From Posidonia oceanica (taxonomy: Eukaryota > Streptophyta > Magnoliopsida > Alismatales > Posidoniaceae), in contig JAZBRS010000059.1 in NCBI GenBank assembly GCA_037176725.1, positions 11,891,001 through 11,955,000 of the forward strand: a DNA stretch of 64,000 nt, given 5' to 3'. This document shows, piece after piece, positions 23,219 through 35,174 of this stretch (position 1 is its first letter; each line of letters begins with the position of its first letter). Below the pieces are notes generated by a model. That model did not search any database. It was not told where the DNA came from and saw only the letters and a program-made list of their open reading frames with translations. Made by a program: the position numbers and the translations under genes.

Positions 23219-24847
23219 TGTAGATATCCCATTTTTGCACTTCTGAGAGTTCATAGAAGTTAGGAACTTCTGAGGCACCCAGATCACATAACTAAGGCTT
23301 AATAACATATTTTTCCGGAGTTTTCATGATTTGCTTAAAAACAATGCTTGATTTTACTTGACTCAAGGTTGTTAGCTGTGGCAGAGCTAACACACTCAGA
23401 CTCGTGGCAAGTCTGAGTACCTTGAGCACACTTTATCCCACTCAAATCCGTGGCAGATTTGAGTTAAAGAAGATGATTTTATGATTTCATGAGATCTCTG
23501 AAGTTTTCAGGCTTTTATCATGTTTCTCTAGTTTAATTTAAAAGACAGGGTTAAAAATGCAAAAGACTTAGCTAGTTACCTCTCAGAGCGGCGACACAGC
23601 TAGGCGCCTTTCAGAGGGGCGACTGGACTGTGTAGGCGCCTATGTGACAGGCGACTAGCAACATTTCTCTCTCTCCAGCTTAATATCAATATCCTAGGCA
23701 TTAATATAATATACGGGAATTTTATAAGCTATTATACATTTTTTTGTAAAATATTGATATTGATATTGATATGATTTTCTAGCATTTAATGTATGATATA
23801 AAACATATATCATAAATAATCAATTAAGGAATAATCTAGAAAATCCTAGGTGGCTTCCAAATTAATATCCTGATTTTTAACACGTTTTCCAATCCCTTAA
23901 AATCAGAAAGCAATCCCTCAAAATCAGAAATCAATCTCTTAAAATTAGAAACAATTCTTTTGTGGCCTAGAATAGTGCAGCAGCTAGGTGCCTATGTGAG
24001 AGGCGACTAGCTAACCTGGCCCCTGTTTGACCTGGTCTTGCGGGATTTCCATGGATTTTCCACAATCTTTTCGAGAGATATTTGTGCCAGTCGCCCCCTT
24101 ATGCGGCGACTAGCCCTAAAAATCAGTTTTCTTCTAGAAGCTTCTAGAACCTTCCTAGATATGAACCATGCATGTCCCACAAGTCTATAAATAGACCCCA
24201 TGAGTCAGTGCCTGGGAGGGGGGAAATTCATTAGTAGGACGGCCAAATTTTAAGATTTTAGGGTTTGTGATCCATATCCAAGAGAGAGAGAGATCATCTT
24301 TTAAGAGAGAAACCCTAGCCTCCACTCTCAATCCAGAGAAACCCTAGATCCCAGAGATCACTACATCCCACATAGATCCTAGAGATCTCGAGCATAGCCA
24401 GAGCTCCAACCGTGCCTCCACTTCATCGCTCCACTGCAAATAGCATGAGGGTGAAGGAAGTATTTTCTTCCAATCTACTTTTTCATTTCATTATTGCATT
24501 CCTTAACATAGGACCCATAGCATATGCATGCGGGGAACAACCCCTGATTAGTATTAGATTCATTTGTTCATATTATTCTCTGTTATTATTATTATTATAA
24601 TTTACTACACACAAACTTATCTAGATCTCTTATTTTTATTTGTTTTGAAGGAAAGGAAAACGCTCACATAATACAAGGAAAACGACACCCTGCCATCGAT
24701 CTAGTGAGCCAAGTACCCACATCATCATCTTCATCTCCCCCAAGGCACCTTGTTCGCCCATTGATAAGTGGCGATCACAAACAAAGTTGACAACGTACGT
24801 GGAAGCGCAGTCATCTTCATCCAAACACCCCCAAATCCACATCTACA
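23219..24847 (+). repeat. 5' LTR of element B
   Basis: TGTAGATATCCC to ATCTACA. It contains the TATA box at 24185-24194, a GAGAGAGAGA stretch just after, and GTCGCC/GGCGAC inverted motifs at about 23585-23665, 23990-24015 and 24090-24115. No ORF of note. Confidence 0.95.
24185..24194 (+). promoter_or_regulatory. LTR TATA box (element B, 5' LTR)
   Basis: CTATAAATAG, conserved at 32784-32793 in the 3' LTR and at 8356-8365 (minus) in LTR A. Confidence 0.65.
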
Positions 24848-24852
24848 GAATT

Positions 24853-24870
24853 TGGCAAACATGGTGGGAC
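24853..24870 (+). other. Primer binding site (element B, degraded)
   Basis: TGGCAAACATGGTGGGAC, six bases after the LTR. It differs from A and C (TGGCGATCA..GG) at two positions in the first eight bases, which would weaken tRNA priming. Confidence 0.6.
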
Positions 24871-26203
24871 TGGCTTTAGCCAACCCTCTATGCTACTTGA
24901 GTTTTTTCCTTCCATCCTTCAATTCCTTCTTTATATCTAGTTGTTTTTTTTTTGTTGTTTTCGATTTAGGAGGCCGTGCACCTAGGTTTTCACAACTCCT
25001 AAACCCCATAGTGTTTTCTGACATTAGAACAAGTTTTCTAACCCAACCACCTTGATCTTAAGGCAAGAGGTCTCGTTAGCACTTTGAGGCAACAACAACC
25101 TCCTATCTATAGTCATAAAGGGTCAGGTTATTATTGTTCTGAAAACAGAAAACTCCGGTGTCCAGTTGCCCAGTTAACAAGCGCCTGAGTAAGTCGCAGT
25201 CAACTACGGCAACTACTCCAGGCACACCCATTTCAGGCGACTAGCCGTTATTTCTTTGCAGATCATTTTTTTTTTTTTCAGTAACTTGTGTTGTTTTTTT
25301 TTAGATCTACAGTAGCTTAAAATCTAATTAAATCCTGTCCACTATAATTATTTTTGGCTTTTATTCGGATTTTAGGTTTGCTTGTGTCCACCCTTAAGGT
25401 GGAAACTATTTCTTTGATATTAAAGTTAGAGTTCCTTGAGATCTCTTTCTCTAACTAGAACAATCATACAGAGCGAACCGGGCCAGTGCAAGTCGCTCAC
25501 CCATACTCTGTTTGATTAGGATAGTTAGGTTAAGAACTCAAGGTGTCCTAGGGTTTTATTTTGACTTCTCCTCTTCCTTGAGTCAAAATAATCCTTGGTA
25601 GATACTTGATACTTTAGTATTCTATGTTATTTATCGCTTTATGGTTTGCTAAGATCCGAGCCTAACGACAGAATCCTAGGTGGTGGGCTCCTCTTTAGAG
25701 AGACAAACCCGCCACCTAGGCCCTCTTGGTGGACCCTAAAGAAGGTCAAAGAGTGGTACCCATAGGCCAAAAATCCCATTCATTGTGAACATGTAGGTTT
25801 AATTAATTGATTAATTATTCACTTCAACAAATAAAAACTTGCGATCTGTCTGAAACTTGCACTGCTTTATTTTCTTGTTTGTTGTGCAGTCTGTCTAGAA
25901 CAGACCTTGATTGCTGGAAGAACAGGTACTGAGCCGCCTATTCAGAAGGTGTCTCGCTTAGTTGCCATTAAAACCGACGACTTGTTTGGTCGCCTAAGTT
26001 ACAGGCGACTGCAAGGTAGAACGCTCCGGTGTGCCTTGCTTGCAGGAATTTAATTATCTCTATTAACATGTTGCAGAAACATCAAAACAGGAACTGTTTA
26101 CTGTTTTGTTTTTACTTTCATTTAATCGAGTCTATATTAAGTAGTGTAATTGAGTTTGTAATTTTCTTTTCAAGTTTTCTGTAATAATTTAAAAGACAAT
26201 CTC
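24871..26203 (+). other. 5' UTR/leader of element B
   Basis: About 1.3 kb, no ORF. It aligns with the leaders of A and C, including the GTCTGT...ACAGAC inverted repeat (25888-25905) and GTCGCCTAAGTTACAGGCGACT (split here as GTCGCC and GGCGAC, 25990-26010). In the B leader these inverted motifs are most compact. Confidence 0.7.
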
Positions 26204-28053
26204 ATGATGGAGCCTTATCGACCAAATCAAGGGCGCATCAATATGACCTCTGCCTCAACCTCTACCTCCACGGCACAACCAAGCATGAGCCAGAATGACT
26301 TCTTATTCAGAGCTTCAACTCCACAGGTAGAAGGGTCGGAAACTCCTAACTTTTCACAAGAAGTTGAAGGGGAGAGAGCAATAAGCCACTCCCAACCATG
26401 GAGTACCCCATTAGGACACACGCTTCCCGGGGTAACCTCCCAAGTAGTGCCGCCTACATCGACCACTTCCTGTCTGTCTGAGGAAGCGACTAATGAGATC
26501 TACCAACTCCTGGCACAGCATCACCATCCCTCATTTAGGAGCCCACAAATCCCATTCACCCACCAACCTTCTTTCCCAAACTACCACCAAAACCCATTAA
26601 CCATGCCCACTCACACATACACAACGTCAACTTATCCTCCCATATATCAAACCATGCCATCGCACACAACCTACCAACAACCACAATATCCCAGAACATC
26701 ATACTCACCACAAACTCCCGCTAACATGCAATCATACTACACTCCACATCAATCCCTACCATTCTCTCCACCATACAACCCCCTATCACCACCGTTCCAC
26801 CAAAATCATGGGCACTTAAGCCAGGGGCAACAAGCCGAGCCAGGACAGGATCTTAAGAGAATGATCTCTAAGGCACACACAGAGACGGGGGTTACACATA
26901 AAGCACCGATAGGGTTTGACACATCTAAATTTCCTCATTCTGTTCTTCCACCTGGATTCAAAATGCCAAAAATGAGGAAATACAATGGAATAGAGGATCC
27001 AAGAGGCCACCTAGCCACATTTGTTATGGATGCTCTACCCTATTAGTACGATAATGGGCTTACTATCTATCTCTTCTTCAAGAGCTTGGAAGGAGAAGTA
27101 CTGGGATGGTTCAACATGCTTACAACATATGTTCTCAGTGACTTCAAGATGGTCCAAGAAAAATTTCTGCTCCAATATGGCCATCGCATCCAGCACGAGT
27201 CCACAATGAGCGACCTCTTCGCTGAAAGAATGAAACCTGATGAGGAGTTCGCTACTTTTGCAAGCAGATGAAGAGACATGGCTGCAAGGTCTAAATGCTA
27301 CATTCCAGAGAGCCAAGCAGTTGAGATCATTTCTCGAAACACTACAGGAGCACTCAGAACAGGGCTACTGATGAGTGACCTCCATACGTACCCTCAACTG
27401 TACGAGTGTGCTGCTAGAGTCCTCCGTCACAAAAAGGACCTACCATTTCTAGAGCCTGAGGAAAAGGGCAGGAAGAAGAGCACTGGCCATACACTTGAAG
27501 GGATCACTGGTGACATAGCCCAGGTCTCAATTCAATAGAGGTAGAAGGGGCAAAGAAATCCCCAATATCGGTCTGGGCAATCATTTCTGGCCCAAGGGCA
27601 ACTGACCAAGCACCAGCCAGAGTAGTATCCGAGCCAACCATATCAGTGCCAACAACAACTGCCACCTGACTACTCAGTACATGCCCAGTAAGGATGGACA
27701 AACAATGGATACAGGGGCAACAGCAAGGGCAGAGGAGCTACCACAGCGTCCCTCCACCACGGAGCTACAAAGGCCCTCAAAGTTAAAGCTACCCGCCGCT
27801 TCCTGAATCAATCCCTAATACATTCAGGATGCTGGTTGAATGTGGAGATTTGCGATTCCCTAAACCTAGGCCAAGTTTTCCAAATGCTGATATGTCCAAG
27901 CACTTCCCTTATCATCAAAACCATGGGCACACCCTTGAAGACTGTTTCACTGTCAAAGATAAAACACATAATCTTAATGACAAGGGTAAAATCATGTGGC
28001 CAGAGCTTAAAGCCAGACTGAAGGCAGCTCAAGAAGGACAACAAATAATGTAG
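26204..28053 (+). pseudogene. gag: gag of element B
   Basis: Starts MMEPYRPNQ at 26204. It has the same plan as A and C: Ser/Thr-rich head, Pro/Tyr/Gln-rich spacer, capsid core (about PKMRKYNGIEDPRG) and a zinc knuckle at 27904-27945. Stops: TAG near 27044, TGA at 27269 (Trp in A), TAG at 27536 (shared with A and C). Frame changes by one base before 27829. The first Cys of the knuckle is Phe (about FPYHQNHGH...C), so zinc binding would be lost even without the stops. As a non-autonomous element its gag would be its main product. Confidence 0.85.
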
Positions 28054-28998
28054 ATACATCAAGAGCCTTTGTTCAACCATCAAGTGGCTCACGCGGATGC
28101 GTAAATCATCTTGTCAGTTGCTCGGTCCGAATTGGCAACTATCCAGCACATACAAGTAGAACTTGACCTAGAGCTGCTAGTCCAAGATGAAGAAGAACTA
28201 GATGTGCCAACAGTACTTGAGCCAGAAACATGGTCGGAAGAGGACCTGGATGAAGCTGAGGAAGACCCATCAGGATGGGAGACTCAGGATGATGAATGGG
28301 GACTCAATGATCCCATGGAATGGCAACATGGATCAGGTGATGTGGATCCATTTGAACTGGCAGGGAAGATCATCACGAGCTTTGAAGAAACAAGCATCAT
28401 CTTTCAGAATATGGAGCTACCCGCACCGGAAGAGCACTCACGTCCATTAATCATTACTGTAGACATTGAGAACTATTCTCTCCCTAGAGTACTTATTGAT
28501 ACTGGTGCTAGCAAGAGTCTGTGTTCCCTGTCCACCCTGAATTTCCTAGGCATAGAAGAAAACAAGATCACCAAATGTCGCTTCGCCTGCACGGCTTATG
28601 ATAAAAGTAAAAAGGAAGCGATTGGGATGATCCAAATGGATGTTACCATAGGCCCCCTCACTAGCGCTACACTAATCGTAGTGATGGAGGAAGACCTGGC
28701 TGAACCGTTGATCCTAGGGAGGTCCTGGCTAGTTGAGATTGGTGTTGTACCATCCCCGGTGCACCAATCACTCAAATTCAGACATCAAGGGGAAGTAATC
28801 ATTGTCAGGGCTGATCACAGGTAGGGTTCAAGGGCAGAATGGAAACCCACTCCACCAGAGTCGGGTCCCTCATCACACAATGGATGGATCGATAACTGGC
28901 CTGACGAGGAGACAGTGGACTATCAAATGTTTCAAGACCTAATAGAAGAAAACCAGTCACCCATTTACGATGAGTATGCTGACTCAGACTAGTTCAAC
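28054..28998 (+). pseudogene. Single retropepsin domain (PR1 type) of element B
   Basis: In frame with the zinc knuckle: an acidic spacer (SEEDLDEAEEDPSGWE) and then the protease with LIDTGASKSLCSL, Asp codon 28498-28500, and the distal LILGRSWL. The catalytic DTG is intact, unlike PR1 of C. Stops at about 28054, 28822 (TAG) and 28990 (TAG) keep the frame. It matches PR1 of A and C, not PR2. Confidence 0.82.
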
Positions 28999-29382
28999 AT
29001 GGAGGTTAAACTCAACTCATCTCTTCAGGCAGCACAGGCAAGAGTTGATCCTCCTCCCAAGCCGCCTGATCCTACAAATGGACACACCAGGGGTAGTCAG
29101 GGACACAACGATCAAGGAGAAGTTACTGCAGAACCCATAGGTAACCACACTTCAAGAGGGGGAGGAAATTTGATAGCCTCACTCCAAAACAAAGCCACCA
29201 GGGGCACACTGCCTGGAACAGGTCCGAATGAGTCCAACTCTGACCCTCTGAAAGCAAGGACTGGGCGCAAACCAAAAGAAAGACAAGAACATACGCCACA
29301 AGCACCTGACTACTTAACGCCAGGGGCAGACCTCGACAGTCACCCCTCAAGTAAGTCCCCTCATCTGGGAAGGGAGGTGTGA
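28999..29382 (+). pseudogene. Unique C-terminal tail of element B polyprotein
   Basis: 127 residues in the same frame as PR1, after a TAG. Hydrophilic, rich in Pro, Gly, Asn, Thr, Arg; no hydrophobic segment and no known motif. It has no counterpart at this place in A or C, where a linker and PR2 follow. It takes the place of about 15 kb-equivalent of nothing else: all pol domains are missing between this tail and the 3' UTR. Function unknown. Confidence 0.5.
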
Positions 29383-29899
29383 AGTTCCACTGAACCCAAC
29401 TGAGGGCAGTGGTTAAATCAATTAAACTTGTAAATAAGACATTTTTCTTTCCGTATTTTTGTTTCCTTCATTTTGTTCTTTATTTATCTCTATTGTTAAG
29501 TTAGATTATAAGTAATAAAATAAATAATAAAAATGACTGATGAGTGTGGACTAAACACCTGACCACTTAAAGCATTAAGCAGAGTTGCCAAAATATTATC
29601 TAAGGTTTCCTAAGCAGAGACCGTGACACCCAGGGAAGGTCCAACCACTGGTTGTAACAACCTAAAGGCATCTTTAGATTCATGGGAGTTACATACATTA
29701 CACCCTTAAGTAGCATGCCTAAATCCAGAAAGAACCAAAGACCAAGTCCTAGCCAAAGAAAGAAAGTTGTATCCCGAAAAGAAAAGGAACTGAACAACTA
29801 GGGTAACCTCAACCTTGACCTGTCTGCACATACACTTGCACAGGGAGGTAAGAGAAAGGCAAGCTCGGAGCAAAGGCTAAAGGTATGAGCCGTTCGCCA

Positions 29900-30075
29900 A
29901 ATAAAGTGCCCAAAGAAAAGAAGGCAGCAAAGAAGCTATCCAAATAAAGAGAGGAAAGAAGGCAGCAAAGAAGCTGTCCAAGTGATAAAACAAGAAAAGA
30001 AAAAGACAATAAAAGAGGTCAACAAAGAGCCATCCAAAGAGTGAAAAGAAGGCAGCAAAGAAAGCTGTCCATAAA
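29900..30075. repeat. Degenerate tandem repeat GGCAGCAAAGAAGCTGTCCA in B 3' UTR
   Basis: Four degenerate copies at spacings of roughly 40-60 bases. The same repeat is in C (45030-45210), so it belongs to the alpha family 3' UTR. Confidence 0.7.
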
Positions 30076-30394
30076 TCAAGAAAAAAAGAAGAAGAAAAAA
30101 ACCTAGAATATTAAAAAGCATAAAATAGGCAAACGGAACTCAAACTCAAGCCAAAGTCAACAGCTTACTGTACTTCAAACCTCCTCCACCTATCTCACTC
30201 ACAGGCAAGGGGCAGGGAACCCTAGAAGTCCAAGGACTGAGTAAACAAACGAGACAACAATCAAACTAAGGCTAGTATGAGGTCCCAAGTTCTCAAAAGA
30301 CAAGGCATGTTAGAAGGGAAGTTCTCTCACCCTAGATAATATAAGGCAATACTACAAAATCTATAAGTAGAAGGTTGTGACCGCACTCATCAAT

Positions 30395-30540
30395 TTGAAA
30401 ATCCAAAAACACAAAAAAAGTCAGAAAATCCAAAAACACAAAAAATCAGAAAATCCAAAAAAAAAATAAGAAAATCCCAAAACACCAAAAAAAATAGAAA
30501 ATCCAAAAATCCCAAAATTCAAAAATCTAAGAAAACCTCT
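30395..30540. repeat. A-rich degenerate repeat, about 20-bp unit, in B 3' UTR
   Basis: Copies of a unit like TCAGAAAATCCAAAAACACA. The counterpart in C is at 45585-45715. Confidence 0.7.
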
Positions 30541-31810
30541 AAAGAAGTACCATCCACCCTACATACAAGTGAAAACTTAGTAAGTAGGAAAATTGGAATT
30601 AGTCTGGCTGGTGATGCAAAAATCATTCACCTCAGATTCAGAGTTAACGCCCTACTCAAGCGTGCCTCACGGCTTGGGTGCATTTTCTCAACAAAGACAT
30701 TGCTTCTGCAATAATCTTTAGAGCATCTACGGATGACTCACGATCGGCGTCTACTAGGCTCTGATTTTCCATCTCTCAGCTGAGGCCAAGACTAATTCCC
30801 TCCACCTAGTTCTCAAGTAGTGTTTATTAAGAGATTACTTTATCTCACACACAAGTATGACTTAGTCAATCTCCTTAGGAACTGGGAAAGGTTTACTTGT
30901 GATTATTAACATCTTTTCTTTAGTGTGCAGGTATAAAGCTTATAACATAAAGAATGAGCTCACGCCTAAGGAGCTCATAAAGTGTGCAAAGGCACACCCA
31001 CTTTGACTAAAAGGCAAACCCCAATTTGGCAAAGGAAGGGTTCACTCCCTCACCCGGTTCTTTAATCATAGAACTCCTTTATTTGCTAAATTGAGTTGTG
31101 GAAAGACAATCCTTTCTTGAGAGTACCGATCACACTCAAGGATGAAAAACACTTGACCACAACAAATTGCATTCATTCATTTTGCATATGTCCATATGGT
31201 TTGGGAACAACCCTACCCTGTCGGCCTAACCTAGCATATGGACCATCCATTGCATCGTATGTTGACTTGCATTTGCATTTGTTTGCTTGAATCATGCATC
31301 CATGCATTTTCTCATATCATTGGAAGTGGAGCATGGATGGAGCCAAATGACCTTCAAGAGTGTTAGAAATCCTTAGGACATGTGATTCTCCTAGAGCGAA
31401 CCTAGTTCCTACCAATCCTTCTATCAATTCCAATCCAAGTAAAGTCTCAAACAAGATGCCACAAGAGCACTCATTTTCGATCGTGCAAGGGTAACGCCCC
31501 ACGATCTCCCCCTTAGCTTTTGCCCCATTGAAGTATATCTCTACATGGTTGACCTGGTCGTGACATTGGCTGTGACACATAGCTCCGACTTGACCCCTCC
31601 ATGCCTGAGTCTTCAATATGACGGCAATTAATCGAACCACACGGTCGTTCGGCAATCTCCCGACACCGAGTTAGTTCACCCCTTGTTCCTTTTTATTTTC
31701 TTTCTTCATCCCTAGTGGCGGATTGTTTGAGATGGAGCTACCCTCTTCAGGAAATGCTCAATGGGACATTGTTCTTACCTTCGACCCGATCTTATTCCAA
31801 GATGAATTCC

Positions 31811-31823
31811 AAGGAGGGGCATC
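31811..31823 (+). other. Polypurine tract of element B
   Basis: AAGGAGGGGCATC directly before the 3' LTR; it would prime plus-strand DNA synthesis. Element F of the other family has the same core (GGGAGGGGCATC). Confidence 0.75.
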
Positions 31824-33455
31824 TGTAGATATCCCATTTTCGCACTTCTGAGAGTTCATAGAGGTTAGAAATTTTTGAGGCACCTAGATTACATAACTAA
31901 GGCTTAATAACATATTTTTCCGGAGTTTTCATGATTTGCTTAAAAACAATGCTTGATTTTACTTGACTCAAGGTTGTTAGCTGTGGCAGAGCTAACGCAC
32001 TTAGACTCGTGGCAAGTCCAAGTACCTTGAGTACACTTTATCCCACTCAAATCTGTGGCAGATTTGAGTTAAAGAAGATGTTTTTATGATTTCATGAGAT
32101 CTCTGAAGTTTTCGGGCTTTTATCATGTTTCTTTCGATTAATTTAAAAGACAGGGTTAAAAATGCAAAAGACTTAGCTAGTTGCCTCCCAGAGCGGCGAC
32201 ACAGCCAGGCGCCTTTTAGAGGGGCGACTGGACTGTGTAGGTGCCTATGTGACAGGCGACTAGCAACATTTCTCTCTCTCCAGCTTAATATCAATATCCT
32301 GGGCATTAATATAATATACGGGAATTTTATAAGCTATTATAATATTTTTCTGTAAAATATTGATATTGATATGATCTTCTAGCATTTAATGTATGACATA
32401 AAACATATATCATAAATAATCAATTAAGGAATAATCTAGAAAATCCTAGGTGGCTTCCAAATTAATATCCTGATTTTTAACACGTTTTCCAATCCCTTAA
32501 AATCAGAAACCAATCCCTCAAAATCAGAAATCAATCCCTTAAAATTAGAAACAAATCTTTTGTGGCCTGGAATAGTGCAGCAGCTAGGCGCCTGTGTGAG
32601 AGGCGGCTAGCTGACCTGGCCCCCGTTTGACTTGGTCTTGCGGGATTTCCACAGATTTTCCACGATCTTTTCGGGAGATATTTGTGCCAGTCACCCCCTA
32701 TGTGGTGACTAGCCCTAAAAATCAGTTTTCTTCTAGAATCTTGTAGAACCTTCCTAGATATGAGCCACCCGTGTCCCACAAGTCTATAAATAGACCCCGT
32801 GAGTCAGTGCCTGGGAGGGGGGAAATTCATTAGTAGGATGGCCAAATTTTAAGATTTCAGGGTTTGTGTTCCATATCCAAGAGAGAGAGAGAGATCATCT
32901 TCTAAGAGAGAAACCCTAGCCTCCACTCTTAATCCAGAGAAACCCTAGATCCTAGAGATCACTACATCCCACATAGATCCTAGAGATCTCGAGCATAGTC
33001 GGAGCTCCAACCGTACCTCCACTTCCTCGCTCCACTGCAAACAGCACGAGGGTGAAGGGAGTATCTTGTTCCAATCTACTTTTTCATTTCATTATTGCAT
33101 TCCTTAACTTAGGACCCATAGCATATGCATGCGGGGAATAACCCCCGGTTAGTATTAGATTCATTTGTTCATATTATTCTCTGTTATCTTTATTATTATC
33201 AATTACTACACACAAACTTATTTAGATCTCTTATTTTTATTTGTTTTGAAGGAAAGGAAAATGCTCACGTAATACGAGGAAGCCACTAGACGACACCCTG
33301 CCATCGATCCAGTGAGCCAAGTACCCACGTCATCATCTTCATCTCCCCCAAGGCGCCTTGTCCGCCCATTGATAAGTGGTGATCACAAACAAAGTTGACA
33401 ACGTACGTGGAAGCGTAGTCATCTTCATCCAAACACCCCCAAATCCACATCTACA
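31824..33455 (+). repeat. 3' LTR of element B
   Basis: TGTAGATATCCC to ATCTACA. Differences from the 5' LTR are mostly C/T and A/G transitions, many in the first 80 bases. TATA copy at 32784-32793. Confidence 0.95.
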
Positions 33456-33608
33456 AAGGCAGGACCTACGGAGGCACAAAAAAGGGATATGCAGATGACA
33501 GTGCTGTGTAGGGCACAGAATGAGGGAGCAACAACTGCTACACTGGTATGGTGCTAGGCAGCGGGCTCTGCGCGTACTGTGCTCCTGCCAGCCTAAGGGG
33601 GTGGCCAC
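33456..33608 (-). pseudogene. gag: gag of element E, upstream fragment between B and C
   Basis: A 153-bp piece that continues the E gag beyond element B; the first five bases (AAGGC) are the target copy of GAGGC at 23214-23218. The reading frame across the junction has one TAG where CAG would give Gln. Element C starts at 33609, so the true gag N terminus must be to the right of C and F, outside the window. Confidence 0.7.
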
Positions 33609-35150
33609 TGTAGATATCCCATTTTCGCATTTCTGAGAGTTCTTTAAGGATAGGAACCTTGAGGCGCCCCATACCACATAACTAAGGCTTAATAACACAT
33701 TTTCCAGACTTTCCGTGATTTGTTTAAAGCATCGCTTGATTTTACTTGACTCAAGGTTGTTAGCTGTGGCAAAGCTGACGCACTTAGACTCATGGCAAGT
33801 CTGAGTACCTTGAGTATCCTTTTTTTTTACTCAGATCAGTGGCAGATTTGAGTTAAAGAAGATGCTTTATGATTTCATGAGATTTTTGAAGTTTTCTAGG
33901 CTTTTATCATGTTTCTCCGGATTAACTTAAAGATAGGGTTAAAATTGCAAAAGACCTAGCTAGTTGCCTCCATAAGCGGCAACACATCCAAGCGCCATTC
34001 AGAGTGGCAACTGGAATGTGTAGGTGCTTGTGAGACAGCTGACTAGCATCCTGCCTCTCTCTCTAGCTTAATAATCAATATCCTGGACATTAATATAACA
34101 TATGGGGGCTTTATAAATTATTATAACACTTTTCTCCATAAATTATCGATATTTCGATGGTTTTCAAATATTTAATATATGATATAACACAAAAATCATA
34201 TAATTAATTAAGGAATAATCTAGAAAACCCTAGGTGGCTTCCAAATTAAGATCTAGATTTTGTTTAACATGTTTTTCAATTTAAGATTTATCTCCTAAAA
34301 ATCAGTAGCATATTTAGGATTTACTTCCTTAGAATTAAAAGGATATCCAAGATTTGGCTTGGAATTGTGCAACAGCTAGGTGCCTGTGTGACAGGCGACT
34401 AGTTGACATGGAATCCATTGACCTAGCCTTGCAGGATTTCCACGGATTTTCCACGACCTTTTCGGGAGATATTTGTGCTGGTCGCTTGCTTATGCGGCGA
34501 CTAGTCATAAATATCAGTCCTCTTCTAGAAGCTTCTATAACCTTCCTAGGTATGAACCACCTGTATCCCACGAACCTATAAAAAGGCCCCATGAGTTAGT
34601 GCTCGGGAGGAGGCAATTTTAAGATTTTTAGGGTTTAAGGAGCCAAATCCATACGCAAAGAGTGATCTTCTAAGAGAGAAACCCTAGATCCTAGAGATCC
34701 CAAGGATACCTAGAGCTCCAACCGTGCCTTCGCTTCCTCATCCCACTGCATACAGCACGAGGGTGAAGGGAGTATTGTCTTCCATTCTCTTTATTTTCAT
34801 TATTGCATTCTTTAGATTAGATTCATAGCATATGCACACGGGGAACAACCCCCGGTTAGTATTAGATTTATTTGTTTATATTATTCTCTATTTTTTTCTA
34901 TTATCATTTACTACACACGAACTTATCTAGATCTTCTGTTACTTGTTTTTTGTGAAGGAAAGGAACTCGCTCATGTAATACGAGGACGCCGTTGGACGAC
35001 ACCCTGCCATCGATCTAGTGAGCCGATTACCCACATCATCATCATCTCCCTAGGCGTCTTGTCTGCCCATTGACAAGTGGCAATCACAACAAGTGACGAC
35101 GTCGTGGAAGCGTTGTCATCTTCATCTACACCCCCAATTTTTCATCTACA
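33609..35150 (+). repeat. 5' LTR of element C
   Basis: TGTAGATATCCC to TTCATCTACA, 1542 bases. It is clearly the same family as LTR B, but with many more differences and several small deletions. It holds the GTCGCC/GGCGAC motifs in the same places (33970-34050, 34376-34402, 34480-34504). Confidence 0.92.
34577..34586 (+). promoter_or_regulatory. LTR TATA box (element C)
   Basis: TATAAAAAGG followed by CCCC, at the same place as CTATAAATAGACCCC in LTRs A and B. Confidence 0.6.
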
Positions 35151-35155
35151 GAAAG

Positions 35156-35174
35156 TGGCGATCATGGTGGGACC
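35156..35174 (+). other. Primer binding site (element C)
   Basis: TGGCGATCATGGTGGGACC, five bases after the LTR end; best-preserved of the three alpha sites. Confidence 0.65.

Larger units (their letters stand above)
29383..31823 (+). other. 3' UTR of element B
   Basis: No credible ORF. The part 29790-30930 aligns with C 44890-46080, and 31020-31190 with C 52855-53030. In C these two blocks are separated by about 6.8 kb with antisense genes; here by under 100 bases. It includes AAGGCAGCAAAGAAGCTGTCC repeats (split: AAGGCAGCAAAGAAG and CTGTCC, 29910-30075) and a CCAAAAACACAAAAAATCAG-like tract (30395-30540). Confidence 0.75.
23219..33455 (+). mobile_element. Element B: complete non-autonomous alpha-family retrotransposon (gag plus one protease, no pol)
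   Basis: 10.2 kb with two LTRs of 1629 and 1632 bases, primer site, leader, gag, PR1, a unique tail, 3' UTR, polypurine tract and 3' LTR. Flanks are GAGGC and AAGGC (one mismatch), as expected for a 5-bp target duplication. The LTRs look roughly mid-90s percent identical by eye, so this is not a recent insertion. There is no trace of PR2, RT, RNase H, aRNH or integrase: the coding part ends at 29382 and the sequence passes into a 3' UTR that aligns with that of C. Such gag-only elements (TR-GAG type) depend on relatives for enzymes. Confidence 0.92.
10389..33608 (-). mobile_element. Element E: Tat-lineage retrotransposon (family beta), broken by solo LTR1, solo LTR2 and element B
   Basis: Oldest layer here, on the minus strand. 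The retained pieces in order of reading are gag (33608-33456, then 23218-21922), protease, RT, RNase H, aRNH in three fragments, integrase and part of the 3' UTR. The insertions at 23219-33455, 14836-17675 and 12648-14754 interrupt the reading, and the coding sense resumes exactly across each once the target-site copies are allowed for. Its 5' end must lie beyond C and F, off the window. It is closest to element F in integrase, aRNH and 3' UTR. Confidence 0.85.
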
